A stretch of 64,000 bases of DNA from Sphingobacterium sp. HMA12 (GCF_002933815.1 NZ_BEYR01000001.1:2969765-3033764), one strand, 5' to 3'; counted from the stretch's first letter, positions 53,302-63,024 are shown. The notes: generated by a model not told the origin, from the sequence alone. Translations and numbers: made by a program.

Positions 53302-53350
53302 AACAGCCTAAGCGAAGCACAGTCTTCACGAAACGTTCACTTAGGCTGTT
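53302..53350. terminator. Terminator between the HAD remnant and DinB gene
   Basis: AACAGCCTAAG (53302-53312) and CTTAGGCTGTT (53340-53350) form a perfect 11-bp stem with a long loop, between two convergent genes. Confidence 0.7.
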
Positions 53351-53356
53351 TCATTC

Positions 53357-53881
53357 CTAATAGGTCATATTTTCATTCATCTCGTATTTCATGCCCGGAT
53401 AATTGAATATACGCCGCATCAATGCCATCTGGCCGCAGAGATAATCCTGCCGTCCAATGCACATCCCCACAAAGTTGAGCTTATTCTCCTCGACAAAAGG
53501 AATGTTCATGTCAATTTTAAAAATTTCTGCCAATTCCGCATCGTCCACTTCTAATAGACGCTGGTAAACTTTGGGTGAAATGGCATAAAAACTATCTTTC
53601 AATTCTTGTAAACTTGGATAATTAAACTTTTCGTCCAAAGTTTTTCCCATAAAAAATAAGTCGTGGTAGGGATCTTCATCCTGAAGCCCCAAGACGTATC
53701 CCATCCCATAACGTACATTGACAAAATTACCGGCCATCCACACCATGTGGTTGGTCTGCCCGTTGATACGTTGACGTGCATGCTCCTCCGTGATACCATC
53801 CAGAACATTGATAAAATTCTGACTGTGCATCCGATACGCAGGAATAATGACTTCTAATTTTGCTGATTTTGGTTTATCCAT
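53357..53881 (-). CDS. DinB-like (YfiT fold) protein
   Basis: The 174 residues form a four-helix DinB-type domain. The metal-site His is likely in QTNHMVWMAGNFVNVRYGMG, and other His are less clear: HDLFFMGK and PSLQELKDSFYAISPKVYQR complete the pattern. CIGRQDYLCGQMALMRRIFN replaces the usual H-x-x-x-H end (His absent), so metal binding may be reduced. Role unknown; some relatives are thiol transferases. Confidence 0.78.
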   Translation of the reverse strand: MDKPKSAKLEVIIPAYRMHSQNFINVLDGITEEHARQRINGQTNHMVWMAGNFVNVRYGMGYVLGLQDEDPYHDLFFMGKTLDEKFNYPSLQELKDSFYAISPKVYQRLLEVDDAELAEIFKIDMNIPFVEENKLNFVGMCIGRQDYLCGQMALMRRIFNYPGMKYEMNENMTY

Positions 53882-54036
53882 CGCTCATTGATCTATAGGT
53901 GCTGGGCACCTGGTTATATTTCAAAGTTAGCTGATTTAGCGTATGTTAGGCTTGCCTTATGACAAGAATATGAAAAGTGATGGATTTCCCCTATCATTGC
54001 ATATAAAGTTGAATTTATGTAGGTTTAAAGGATAAA

Positions 54037-54071
54037 TTCTAAATTTCTTCAAATTTCAACGCTTATCTTAG
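54037..54071 (+). promoter_or_regulatory. 11-bp phased repeats and promoter before RR1
   Basis: TTCTAA (54037-54042) and TTCAAA (54048-54053) are spaced 11 bases and are followed by the -7-like TATCTTAG (54064-54071), just before the ATG at 54076. OmpR-family regulators bind direct repeats of this spacing; related sets lie upstream of two other units to the right. Confidence 0.5.
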
Positions 54072-54075
54072 CATC

Positions 54076-54768
54076 ATGAAGATACTGATCATCGAAGACG
54101 AGGAAGAACTGGCCGAAGGTATAGCAACATACCTCTGTGAGCAACAGTATTTATGTGAGTTTGCCAGCACCCTGCACGATGCATTGGATAAAATCCAGCT
54201 GTTTCAGTACGACTGCATCCTACTCGATATCGGCCTACCCGATGGCAATGGTTTGCGCCTGTTGGAAGAACTGAAAAAAGACAACAAGCAAGATGGTGTC
54301 ATTATTATCTCGGCAAAAAATGCCTTAGATGATAAAATTGCCGGACTCCAGCTCGGCGCTGACGATTATCTTACCAAACCATTTCACCTTTCAGAACTTG
54401 CCGCAAGGATCTATTCCTTGATGCGACGGAAACAATTCAACAACTCCAATATTGTCAATATCAATGAAATACAGATTAACCTGCTAGCGAAAACAGTACT
54501 TGCAAACAACCATCCTGTGATCTTGACAAAAAAAGAGTTTGATCTGCTGATGTTTTTTATCGGAAACAAAAACCGGGTCATCTCCAAAAGCACCTTGGCC
54601 GAACACTTATCGGGCGATATTGCCGATATGCTGGATAATCACGACTTCGTCTATGCCCATGTCAAAAACCTCAAAAAAAAACTGCAGGATGCCGGAACCT
54701 ATCCGTATATAAAAACGGTATACGGTACAGGGTACAAATGGGAACATCAAAGTGATACCAGCATATGA
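54076..54768 (+). CDS. OmpR/PhoB-type response regulator (first)
   Basis: The 230 residues form a receiver (E7/D8 acidic pair, phospho-acceptor D51 in CILLDIGLPDGNG, K in DDYLTKPFHL) and a winged-helix DNA-binding domain (about 130-225, ILTKKEFDLLMFFIGNKNRV; YPYIKTVYGTGYKWEH). It overlaps the kinase gene by 4 bases, forming a two-component operon. The likely targets are the units with repeats at 54.0, 56.1 and 61.7 kb. Confidence 0.93.
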   Translation: MKILIIEDEEELAEGIATYLCEQQYLCEFASTLHDALDKIQLFQYDCILLDIGLPDGNGLRLLEELKKDNKQDGVIIISAKNALDDKIAGLQLGADDYLTKPFHLSELAARIYSLMRRKQFNNSNIVNINEIQINLLAKTVLANNHPVILTKKEFDLLMFFIGNKNRVISKSTLAEHLSGDIADMLDNHDFVYAHVKNLKKKLQDAGTYPYIKTVYGTGYKWEHQSDTSI

Positions 54769-56051
54769 AGCCACTGCTCAGGAAAATAACCAATCCCTTT
54801 CTAATCTATGTGTTGATCGTACTTGGCATTAGCGTCCCCGTTTACTATGTTGTTATCGACGGCATCTGGAAAAGCGAGCTAGATGAACACAATAAAATTA
54901 TTGTTGAAAAGACGGCATTCGAACTAAACAGCCTACGGCTTTCCGACGAAAAATTGCAGCATAGCATCACCATCTGGAATAGCATACAGCCCAGCACAGA
55001 TATCCGTAAGCCCGGGGCAAACGATTCAGGCAAAGACAGTATTTACACGATAGAAAAACAAAAATCTTATGTTTCGCATGAAAATATAGATCGTTTCCGA
55101 TGTCTCTCCACGGTGGTGCAGATCAATGGTGCCCCCTATCGTTTTACTGTCGAAACCAATATTGAAGAGTCCATAGAGACGATCGCCGCAATTGCAGCGA
55201 CCACACTCTTTTTCTTTATTATGCTTGTTTTGGGGCTACTGATCCTTTCAAGAAGGATATCGACAAAAGTTTGGGCCCCCTTTCGGGATACTGTCGAAAA
55301 ATTAAAATCGTTTAACCTCAACAGTCAACATCATATAACCTTTCAACAGACCGATACCATCGAGTTCCATGAGCTGAATCAATCTTTGGAAAAATTGCTC
55401 AAAAAAAATGTAGCTGTTTACCGCTCCCAAAAAGAATTTACGGAAAACGCCTCCCATGAATTGCAGACTCCTCTGGCTATCCTCAAAAATAAACTTGATA
55501 TCCTACTACAGTCACCCAACCTAACTACAGAACAATACCTACAAATTGAAGATATGCACAAGGCACTGAGCCGGAGTGCACGTATTAACCGAAATCTCCT
55601 TTTGCTGGCAAAAATCGACAATAGTCAATTTGAGCATTCAGAGATACTGCGGCTGGACAGCCTGTTATTACAGTCCATTGCGACCATGCTCGAACATTTT
55701 GAACAAAAACAGCTTACAGTTGAAAAACAGATTCAGCCGGATGTACTCTCTACCGGCAATAGCAGCCTGACCGAGATCCTGATCAACAATTTATTGTTGA
55801 ATGCCATTCGTTATAGCCCATCAAATAACTTGATCGCCATCCAACTGAACAAAACCCATTTAGAAATCAGCAATCCGGGAGAAGTCGCCCTCGACTCGGA
55901 CATGCTATTCAAACGCTTCTCCAAGCTTTCAAAAAACAAACTGGGAAGCGGACTGGGACTGGCGATTGTGCTGGAAATCGCTCAATATCAAGGATGGACG
56001 GTCCAATATCGTTTCGACAACAAAAGACACATTTTTTCTGTCCAATTCTAA
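54765..56051 (+). CDS. Sensor histidine kinase (first)
   Basis: The 428-residue kinase has two membrane helices (about 12-32 and 140-160) framing a periplasmic segment of some 105 residues. HisKA contains ENASHELQTPLAILKNKL with His231 as phospho-acceptor, and HATPase_c has TEILINNLLLNAIRYSP and SGLGLAIVLEIAQYQGW. No clear HAMP domain is visible between TM2 and HisKA, only a short coiled linker. The short periplasmic part suggests direct sensing of a small ligand or envelope state. Confidence 0.92.
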   Translation: MKPLLRKITNPFLIYVLIVLGISVPVYYVVIDGIWKSELDEHNKIIVEKTAFELNSLRLSDEKLQHSITIWNSIQPSTDIRKPGANDSGKDSIYTIEKQKSYVSHENIDRFRCLSTVVQINGAPYRFTVETNIEESIETIAAIAATTLFFFIMLVLGLLILSRRISTKVWAPFRDTVEKLKSFNLNSQHHITFQQTDTIEFHELNQSLEKLLKKNVAVYRSQKEFTENASHELQTPLAILKNKLDILLQSPNLTTEQYLQIEDMHKALSRSARINRNLLLLAKIDNSQFEHSEILRLDSLLLQSIATMLEHFEQKQLTVEKQIQPDVLSTGNSSLTEILINNLLLNAIRYSPSNNLIAIQLNKTHLEISNPGEVALDSDMLFKRFSKLSKNKLGSGLGLAIVLEIAQYQGWTVQYRFDNKRHIFSVQF

Positions 56052-56054
56052 AAA

Positions 56055-56082
56055 TTCCAAATATCTTCTAAATTGCTTCGCA
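56055..56082 (+). promoter_or_regulatory. 11-bp phased repeats before the outer-membrane receptor
   Basis: TTCCAA (56055), TTCTAA (56066) and TTCGCA (56077) lie exactly 11 bases apart. A further TTCTAA (56046-56051) overlaps the stop of the kinase gene. The ATG of the receptor is at 56114. Confidence 0.5.
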
Positions 56083-56113
56083 GCTTTACGCCGTACTATT
56101 TAAGAAGAAAGCT

Positions 56114-58549
56114 ATGAAATCCACTACGCGCACAAGACCGCAACTTTGTTTATTTCTCTTCATATTACTGTGTTTGGTAGGATCCCTGCCGACGACAGCA
56201 CAGGTGAACAAAGCCACGATTTCGGGCATCGTCAAAAGCCAAGTAGCCAACAGCCCGCTACCTTATGTCAACCTTGTCCTCAAACAGACAGCAGACAGCA
56301 GCTTCGTGACCGGAACAGTTAGCGACGATGCAGGGCGGTATAAACTTAGTAGTGTCGCCAGTGGCCATTATACGCTGGAAGTTTCCTATACAGGATTCAA
56401 AACCGTCAAACAGTCCGTTTTTGTCGGAACACTTTCTCCTTTTCTTGAACTGCCCACAATCGTTTTATCGGAGACTGCTACACAATTGGAAACCGTCGAA
56501 GTAAATGCACCACGCAGTGGAATTAGCCAACAATTGGATAAAAAAACCTACACTGTCGCTGACAACATCAGTCAAAGTGGTGGTTCGGCGCTGCAACAGA
56601 TGCAAGCGCTGCCCGGAGTCACTGTTCAGGACGGCAAAGTACTGTTACGCGGAAATGAAAAAGTCGCTATTTTAATTGACGGCAGACAGACTGCCATGAC
56701 TGGGTTTGGTAGTCAGACAGGGCTCGACAATTTACCTTCCTCCGCTATCGAAAAAATTGAAATTATCAATAACCCCTCAGCAAAATACGATGCCAATGGA
56801 AATGCCGGAATTATCAATATTATTTTGAAGAAAAACAAACAGCTGGGATTCAATGGTAAGGTAGGCTTCACTACCGGGCTGGGCTCCCTCTGGGAGAGAA
56901 AGGAAAACCTGCCAACCATCCGGCCACAGTATACCCTGACTCCAAAAATCAACCCCACTCTTTCCCTGAATTATCGAAAAGATAAAGTCAACATCTTTGT
57001 CCAGGCGGACAACCTGTATACACATACGTTAAACAAGAATGAATACGTGACACGTACCTACGATGATGGCACCCTGATCAAATCGCAGTTAAAACGTAAC
57101 AGAAATACCAATTTTCTGACCACAAAAGCCGGAGTAGACTGGACCATAGATGCGCAAAATAGCCTAACCATCTCAGGCATGTATGGTAGCGAAAAAATTA
57201 TAGATCGTGGTGATCAACCTTTTTTTAATGGTGATTTATCCCAGCGCAACCGCCTTTGGCAGTTTTTGGAAGACGAGCTAAAAACGACAGCAATGGCGAC
57301 AGCCTCTTTCCAGCATAAATTTAAAGAAGCGGGCCATCTGCTCAATGCAGGTTTTAATTATACCTTCCATCGCGAAGACGAAAAGTATTTCTACGATAAC
57401 TACCTCCCCAATAGTACCGGAAAAGACGCATTCAAGCTGCTCTCTGACGAACAAGTATATGATTTTAACCTCGATTACATCAAACCTCTGAAATATGGAC
57501 GGATAGAAACCGGAATCAAATTGCGTGACAGAAAAATACCTACCAATATGCAGTTTATTCCCGGCACAAATTCCGTATTGGATAGCAATGCAGGTGGTTG
57601 GGCCACTTATAAAGAGTTGATCCCTGCCTGGTACGGAAACTACATTTATGAAAATGAGAAATGGGAAGCCGAATTGGGCATAAGGCTTGAATACGTGCGG
57701 ATCCAATATGATGTCAATCCCAACCATCCTACGTATAAAAGCGATGGATACAATTACACACAGCCCTTTCCGAATGTACGTCTGGCATACAAAATGGATG
57801 ACAACAATAAGCTTTCCATCTTCTATAACCGTCGTGTAGACAGGCCCAATGAGGTCGATATCCGTATATTCCCAAAGTATGATGATGCCGAAATTATCAA
57901 GGTCGGAAACCCAGCCTTAAGGCCTCAGTTTACCAATTCCATCGAACTTGGATACAAACGCAACTGGACCAAAGGCTACCTATACACAGCGCTTTTCCAC
58001 CGCTTTGCCGATGGAACAATCAGTAGAATCTCCACGACAAGTCCAGGTAGCAATTGGATTTACGCCGTATTCCAAAATGCCGGTCGCAGCTACAATACCG
58101 GTATGGAAGCAATCTGGAACCAAAAGGTCAGTGATAGCTATTCTTTTAATATCAACGGTAATCTCTACCGCAATCAGATCAATGCCTTTACGGTGGAAAA
58201 CCTATATCCCCAACCCAGTCTATTTTCGGCAGAGAAACAGACCCTGATTTCCGGTAACCTAAAGTGGAACAATACCTTTCACCTCAAATCCGGCTGGGAT
58301 GCCCAATTGACAGCGATCTACCTTGCCCCCGACCTGATCCCACAAGGCAAGTTGCTTGCACGGTTTTCCATCGATGCCGGAGTCAAAAAAAGTATACAGC
58401 ACAACAAAGGAGAAATATTCCTAAATGCCACAGACCTTCTCAATACGATGGTCAACAAACGCGAAATACAGGGAATGGGCTTCCGCTATACCAGTGCCGA
58501 CTATTACGAAACTCAGGTTATCCGCATCGGTTACAATTACAAATTTTAG
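56114..58549 (+). CDS. TonB-dependent-receptor-like outer-membrane beta-barrel protein
   Basis: This 811-residue protein has a signal peptide ending TTAQ, then a carboxypeptidase-regulatory-like domain (about 35-115, ISGIVKSQVANSPLPYVNLV). A plug-like domain follows (about 130-240, QMQALPGVTVQDGKVLLRGN; GNAGIINIILKKNKQLGFNG), then a C-terminal OMP_b-brl_3-like barrel ending in an aromatic residue (IGYNYKF). The family is common in Bacteroidota and is not SusC-type. Its substrate is unknown. It starts 62 bases after the kinase stop and is followed by a PAP2 gene. Confidence 0.9.
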   Translation: MKSTTRTRPQLCLFLFILLCLVGSLPTTAQVNKATISGIVKSQVANSPLPYVNLVLKQTADSSFVTGTVSDDAGRYKLSSVASGHYTLEVSYTGFKTVKQSVFVGTLSPFLELPTIVLSETATQLETVEVNAPRSGISQQLDKKTYTVADNISQSGGSALQQMQALPGVTVQDGKVLLRGNEKVAILIDGRQTAMTGFGSQTGLDNLPSSAIEKIEIINNPSAKYDANGNAGIINIILKKNKQLGFNGKVGFTTGLGSLWERKENLPTIRPQYTLTPKINPTLSLNYRKDKVNIFVQADNLYTHTLNKNEYVTRTYDDGTLIKSQLKRNRNTNFLTTKAGVDWTIDAQNSLTISGMYGSEKIIDRGDQPFFNGDLSQRNRLWQFLEDELKTTAMATASFQHKFKEAGHLLNAGFNYTFHREDEKYFYDNYLPNSTGKDAFKLLSDEQVYDFNLDYIKPLKYGRIETGIKLRDRKIPTNMQFIPGTNSVLDSNAGGWATYKELIPAWYGNYIYENEKWEAELGIRLEYVRIQYDVNPNHPTYKSDGYNYTQPFPNVRLAYKMDDNNKLSIFYNRRVDRPNEVDIRIFPKYDDAEIIKVGNPALRPQFTNSIELGYKRNWTKGYLYTALFHRFADGTISRISTTSPGSNWIYAVFQNAGRSYNTGMEAIWNQKVSDSYSFNINGNLYRNQINAFTVENLYPQPSLFSAEKQTLISGNLKWNNTFHLKSGWDAQLTAIYLAPDLIPQGKLLARFSIDAGVKKSIQHNKGEIFLNATDLLNTMVNKREIQGMGFRYTSADYYETQVIRIGYNYKF

Positions 58550-58570
58550 GATCAATTAAACACTTTATCT

Positions 58571-59491
58571 ATGATCAAACCGGCCTTATTGTTGCTTGTG
58601 GCAGCATTCTTCCCATTTAACAGTGCTATCACTCAAATATTAAAAGAGCCCAAAACGACGATTATCGAACAACCTGGAGATACGTTGGCATTGGTCAAAG
58701 CCCCCCGTTACGTAAATACGGTCAACGATTTTCACCCCTATGTCCCCTTCCGGAAAAATAAATCAAACGCGAATTTATGGCCAAGACAGGGCGATAGCAT
58801 AGTCAATAATGCGTCAAAGATGCCTACGAATTCGTTCTATCAACCCCGATACACGAATTTTATTGTCCCGGCCGTCTTCATCGGGTTTGGTGTAGCCAGT
58901 TTAGGCAGCGATGCCCTTAAAAAGCTAAATTCGTCCACCAAAGATGAGATTGCCGAACATCGATTGAGCCATCTGACCTTGGATAATTATAGCCAATATG
59001 TCCCGGCACTTATGGTCTACGGACTCAATGCATTTGGTGTAAAAGGTAAAAACAATTTTAAAGACAGAACGGTAATTTACCTCACCTCACAATTGATTTC
59101 CGGAGCGATGGTGATTCCGTTAAAACACCTGGTAAAAGAAGTTCGTCCAGACAGTTCCGATGCACTATCTTTTCCCTCGGGACATACAGCTACAGCATTC
59201 TCTTCCGCTCAATTTATGTATCACGAATATCGAGACACAAACTTTTGGCTGAGTATATCGGGCTATCCTTTCGCTTTATTTACAGGTATTTACCGAACCA
59301 TCAATAACCGTCACTGGGTAGGTGACGTTGTCGCTGGGGCCGGCTTCGGCATATTATCGACCGAACTCGCCTATTGGCTCCATCCCAAAATCAATCAGCT
59401 GCTGTTCAAAGATAAAACGAACTCCTCTTCCATGGTCATGCCTTTTTATCAGAACCGGCAATTTGGGTTAAGTTATACGCGGCAATTTTAA
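58571..59491 (+). CDS. PAP2-family phosphatase
   Basis: This 306-residue protein has an N-terminal signal and the complete PAP2 motifs: LKHLVKEVRPDSS (KxxxxxxRP), SFPSGHTATAF (PSGH) and YRTINNRHWVGDVVAGAGFG (SRxxxxxHxxxD-like, with Arg, His and Asp). It probably dephosphorylates lipid pyrophosphates or lipid A-type substrates at the periplasmic side. It sits 21 bases after the receptor gene, so the two are likely one operon, as seen in other Bacteroidota. Confidence 0.92.
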   Translation: MIKPALLLLVAAFFPFNSAITQILKEPKTTIIEQPGDTLALVKAPRYVNTVNDFHPYVPFRKNKSNANLWPRQGDSIVNNASKMPTNSFYQPRYTNFIVPAVFIGFGVASLGSDALKKLNSSTKDEIAEHRLSHLTLDNYSQYVPALMVYGLNAFGVKGKNNFKDRTVIYLTSQLISGAMVIPLKHLVKEVRPDSSDALSFPSGHTATAFSSAQFMYHEYRDTNFWLSISGYPFALFTGIYRTINNRHWVGDVVAGAGFGILSTELAYWLHPKINQLLFKDKTNSSSMVMPFYQNRQFGLSYTRQF

Positions 59492-59544
59492 AGAATTCTA
59501 CTCCGGGGTAACAAAAGAGTAGTCGTCAAATAACGAAACCAAGG

Positions 59545-59561
59545 TAAATTTGATAACTTTG
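59545..59561 (+). promoter_or_regulatory. Two overlapping -7 candidates before RR2
   Basis: TAAATTTG (59545-59552) and TAACTTTG (59554-59561) both match TAnnTTTG, 84 and 75 bases before the ATG at 59636. A TTG-started longer frame from 59564 overlaps this promoter region and is rejected. Confidence 0.5.
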
Positions 59562-59635
59562 TCTTGCACGGCCCATATCTTGTGGTCGAAGTCACTACTG
59601 AGGTTGAGGTATTAACGAATAATCTTTCGCTTTGT

Positions 59636-60316
59636 ATGAAAATTCTTTTAGTCGAAGATGATGTCCGTGTCGCAGGACTAATAAAACGCGGCCTGGATGA
59701 GAATGAATTTAAGACCGAAATTGCCTATGATGGGATTTCCGGGAAGAAAATGGCCTTACAGCACCACTTCGACCTGATCATTACCGACATTGTATTACCC
59801 AAGATGGATGGCCTCGATCTCTGCAAGGAAATCCGCCATATCAAACCCGACCTGCCCATTATCATGCTTACCGCACTCGGTACCACAGATGATAAAATCG
59901 AGGGTTTTGATGCCGGAGCGGACGATTATCTGGTCAAACCTTTTGAAATGCGTGAGCTATTGGCCCGAATACGGGTGCTGCTCAAACGCTATCAGAAACA
60001 AGAAAGCACCACGGGAACCATACTGCGTTATGCAGATCTTGAAATGAATCTGCATACCAAAGATGTAAGGCGTAATAAGACTGAAATCAGTCTGACCCCC
60101 AAAGAATTCAAACTACTCCACTACCTGTTACTGCACCCCGAACGTGTACTGTCAAGAATGGAGATTGCCGAAAAAGTTTGGGAGACCCATTTTGATACCG
60201 GTACCAATTTTATTGATGTCTATATCAATTACCTCCGAAAAAAAATAGATAGAGATTTTGATAAAAAATATATCCATACCAAATCTGGAATGGGCTTTAT
60301 TTTAAAACAGGACTAA
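59636..60316 (+). CDS. OmpR/PhoB-type response regulator (second)
   Basis: From the ATG at 59636 the protein has 226 residues: a receiver with D8/D9, phospho-acceptor D51 (LIITDIVLPKMDG), K in DDYLVKPFEM, and a winged helix (about 130-225; SLTPKEFKLLHYLLLHPERV; YIHTKSGMGFILKQD). Its TAA stop shares one base with the ATG of the next gene (60316). The likely targets are the adaptor/pump genes downstream, or its own operon. Confidence 0.93.
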   Translation: MKILLVEDDVRVAGLIKRGLDENEFKTEIAYDGISGKKMALQHHFDLIITDIVLPKMDGLDLCKEIRHIKPDLPIIMLTALGTTDDKIEGFDAGADDYLVKPFEMRELLARIRVLLKRYQKQESTTGTILRYADLEMNLHTKDVRRNKTEISLTPKEFKLLHYLLLHPERVLSRMEIAEKVWETHFDTGTNFIDVYINYLRKKIDRDFDKKYIHTKSGMGFILKQD

Positions 60317-61692
60317 TGCAAATCAGAACGCGAATTACCATACTGTTTACAGTCGTCACGGCGACCATCCTGATGGTATTTGCCTGCACGGTCTATTTTT
60401 CTGCCGTAGAGAATAGGGAAAACGAATTTTATGCCCTGCTAAAAAAAGAAGCCTATACCAAAGCAAATCTTTTTTTAAATGCACGGGTCGACAAAAAAAC
60501 ACTAGAAGATATTTACCACAACAACCGAAAAATCCTCAATGAGGTCGAAGTAGCAATCTATGACACCAGTTTTAAGCTATTGTATCACGATGCTGTAGAC
60601 ATTGATTTTGTCAAGGAGACACCTACCATGCTGCGGGATATTGTTAAAAAAAAGGAAATTGGATTTTATCAGGACAAATGGCAAGTGATCGGCATCACCT
60701 ATGCGTACAACAACACGAATTTTATCATCACCGCAGCTGCTTATGATCAATATGGGTATAACAAACTTCAAAACTTGTTATCGACCATCATTATTGTTTT
60801 TATTTTTGCGGTCTTTTTAAGCTATGCCGCCGGAATATTTTTCTCAAAAAAAGTATTTCGCCCCATTCAGGAAATGACACGAAAAGTCAAAAATATATCG
60901 GCCAACAGCCTAGATGCAAGACTTCACAGCACAGGCAATAAAGATGAACTATCCGAGCTGGCCAACACCTTTAACGATATGCTGAACCGCCTTGAAAACT
61001 CCTTCGACGCGCAAAAGCATTTTGTCTCCAATATTTCACATGAACTGCGTACCCCCTTGGCCGCAATGATAACCGAACTCGAAATTTCCACGAATAAAGA
61101 CCGCAGCACAGCTGAATATAAAGCCATCATTGACAACATTTTAAACGACGCCCAAAAACTCAAAAAACTATTCAACAGCTTACTGGATTTTGCCAAGGCA
61201 AGTTACGATAGCTCAGAAATTTCCTTCAAGCCCCTACGTGTGGATGAAATTCTGCTCGACGCCTGTCAACAAATATTGCAGGCCAATCCAAATTATAAGC
61301 TCGATATTTTTGTTGATCCGGTATTGGAGGACGAGCACATGATTTCGACTGTCGGTAATGAATACCTGCTCCAGGTCGCTTTTGTGAATTTAATTGAAAA
61401 TGCCTGTAAATTTTCCGACAACCAAAAATGTTCCATAGCGATTAAATCCAGTGGAACGTCCATACAGCTGGAATTTAAAGATGACGGCATAGGCATCGAA
61501 CCTGACGATCTTGAACGTATATTCACCCCCTTCTATCGGGGCAACAACAAAGCGTACAGCGAAGGAAACGGGATCGGCCTCTCGCTGACCAAAAAGATTA
61601 TTCTACTTCATCAAGGCGAAGTCCTTGTCCGTTCAACAAAACATATCGGTAGCGTCTTTCGGATCAACCTCCCCCATTCATCAGCACGCTAA
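60316..61692 (+). CDS. Sensor histidine kinase (second), with HAMP
   Basis: The 458-residue kinase has two membrane helices (about 7-29 and 155-178) around a periplasmic domain of some 125 residues. A HAMP domain (about 180-232, FRPIQEMTRKVKNISANSLD) comes next. HisKA contains HFVSNISHELRTPLAAM with His242, and HATPase_c has EYLLQVAFVNLIENACKFSD and NGIGLSLTKKIILLHQG. This is a standard EnvZ-like layout, distinct from the first kinase. The signal is unknown. Confidence 0.93.
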   Translation: MQIRTRITILFTVVTATILMVFACTVYFSAVENRENEFYALLKKEAYTKANLFLNARVDKKTLEDIYHNNRKILNEVEVAIYDTSFKLLYHDAVDIDFVKETPTMLRDIVKKKEIGFYQDKWQVIGITYAYNNTNFIITAAAYDQYGYNKLQNLLSTIIIVFIFAVFLSYAAGIFFSKKVFRPIQEMTRKVKNISANSLDARLHSTGNKDELSELANTFNDMLNRLENSFDAQKHFVSNISHELRTPLAAMITELEISTNKDRSTAEYKAIIDNILNDAQKLKKLFNSLLDFAKASYDSSEISFKPLRVDEILLDACQQILQANPNYKLDIFVDPVLEDEHMISTVGNEYLLQVAFVNLIENACKFSDNQKCSIAIKSSGTSIQLEFKDDGIGIEPDDLERIFTPFYRGNNKAYSEGNGIGLSLTKKIILLHQGEVLVRSTKHIGSVFRINLPHSSAR

Positions 61693-61697
61693 TAAAA

Positions 61698-61756
61698 TTC
61701 TAATATTTTTCTAAAGCCTCTCTAACGGCCTTCCAGCAAAGGCATGAATAGCTTTG
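61698..61756 (+). promoter_or_regulatory. Three 11-bp phased repeats plus promoter before the RND adaptor
   Basis: TTCTAA (61698), TTCTAA (61709) and CTCTAA (61720) are exactly 11 bases apart. A -7 element, TAGCTTTG (61749-61756, exact TAnnTTTG), lies 24 bases beyond the last one. This is the clearest of the three repeat sets in this part of the window. Confidence 0.6.
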
Positions 61757-61832
61757 CACCATATTTTTTTAGAAACAGAAACGCCGGTCATCTACTACCC
61801 TTCCGAATGAACGACTCGTAAGCAGGTAGACG

Positions 61833-62999
61833 ATGGCCTTTAGAAAAAAAACAATGGTTAACCGTGCTATCAAAATTCCTATCCGCCCCCTTAGATCTAT
61901 GGGTTGGATCACTGTCCTCATGATCATGCAAGCATGCAATCCACAGTCAACAGTGCCTGCAGAAGATTCTGCTGCCCTGCATTTTGCGGGAGATACCCTG
62001 ACAATCAATGCGCAAGCGCCACTACTGTCTAAGATTAAGTGTACTGCTGTCGTCCAGCAAGCACATCAATTGAAGTTTAAAACTGCTGCCATGGTCAAAA
62101 TCATTCCCAACAGTTATGTTGAAATCCCCATGCCTTTTGCGGGGCGGGTTGTCAAATCCTATGTCAATCTTGGACAGGAGGTAGCTGTCAATACAGCGTT
62201 ATTTTCGATCAGTTCTTCCGATTATTTCGAAGCACAACGGGCCTACCTCGATGCCAAGCAGACCTATACTCTGGCGGCAAGTGTCTTAAAACGACAAAAA
62301 GATTTGCTCAGTCATGGTGTCGGTATTCAAAAGGAACTTGAGGAAGCGGAAACCAATTTTGCCATCAGCAACACAACGCTCAATAATGCAGCTGCTGCCT
62401 TAAGAATATATGACAACAACCCTGCACAGGCTATACTTGGCCAGCCCTTACTTGTCCGTTCACCCATTCGGGGGGAAATCTTAAGCAATACGATCGTGCT
62501 AGGCCAATACAATAAAGAAGATGCCCCCGCTTTACTCCGAATTGCAGAGCTTTCAAAAGTATGGGTTTCAGCCTACATCAAAGAAAAAGATCTGAGTGCC
62601 ATAGATCAGATCCGCACTGTGGAAGTCCACATTGACAGTCAACCCGCCAAAAAGCGGCAAGGAAAAATTGTCCATATCAATCAGTTTGTAGACGAAGCAA
62701 ACCGCAATATCGAAGTGCTGGTTGAATGTGACAATAAAGACCGGCTACTCAAACCCGGGATGTATGTCAATACACAATTTGAGCAGGCAGCAAGAGCCAG
62801 TATATTTATTCCCGCCAAAGCCGTACTCCAATATAACGACAAAAGCTTCGTCTGGGTACGCCTGGCACCCCATAGATTTATAAAGCGTTATGTACAGACC
62901 GGTGTGACCGAAAATGAGCAGATTCAGATTGTACAGGGATTGTCCGAAGACGAACAGATCATCAGTGAGGGTGCATTTTATCTGCTGGCAAACAACTAA
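61833..62999 (+). CDS. RND periplasmic adaptor lipoprotein (CusB/CzcB type)
   Basis: The 388 residues carry a lipobox (LMIMQAC) after about 35 residues, so the true start may be Met8 (61854) or Met23. The mature protein has barrel-sandwich parts (VEIPMPFAGRVVKSYVNLGQ, VRSPIRGEILSNTIVLGQYN), a helical hairpin (SDYFEAQRAYLDAKQTYTLA) and a beta barrel ending GLSEDEQIISEGAFYLL. It links a CusA-type pump, encoded 25 bases on, to an outer-membrane channel. Confidence 0.9.
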   Translation: MAFRKKTMVNRAIKIPIRPLRSMGWITVLMIMQACNPQSTVPAEDSAALHFAGDTLTINAQAPLLSKIKCTAVVQQAHQLKFKTAAMVKIIPNSYVEIPMPFAGRVVKSYVNLGQEVAVNTALFSISSSDYFEAQRAYLDAKQTYTLAASVLKRQKDLLSHGVGIQKELEEAETNFAISNTTLNNAAAALRIYDNNPAQAILGQPLLVRSPIRGEILSNTIVLGQYNKEDAPALLRIAELSKVWVSAYIKEKDLSAIDQIRTVEVHIDSQPAKKRQGKIVHINQFVDEANRNIEVLVECDNKDRLLKPGMYVNTQFEQAARASIFIPAKAVLQYNDKSFVWVRLAPHRFIKRYVQTGVTENEQIQIVQGLSEDEQIISEGAFYLLANN

Positions 63000-63024
63000 A
63001 TCCTTATCCAAAAATCGTATCATA

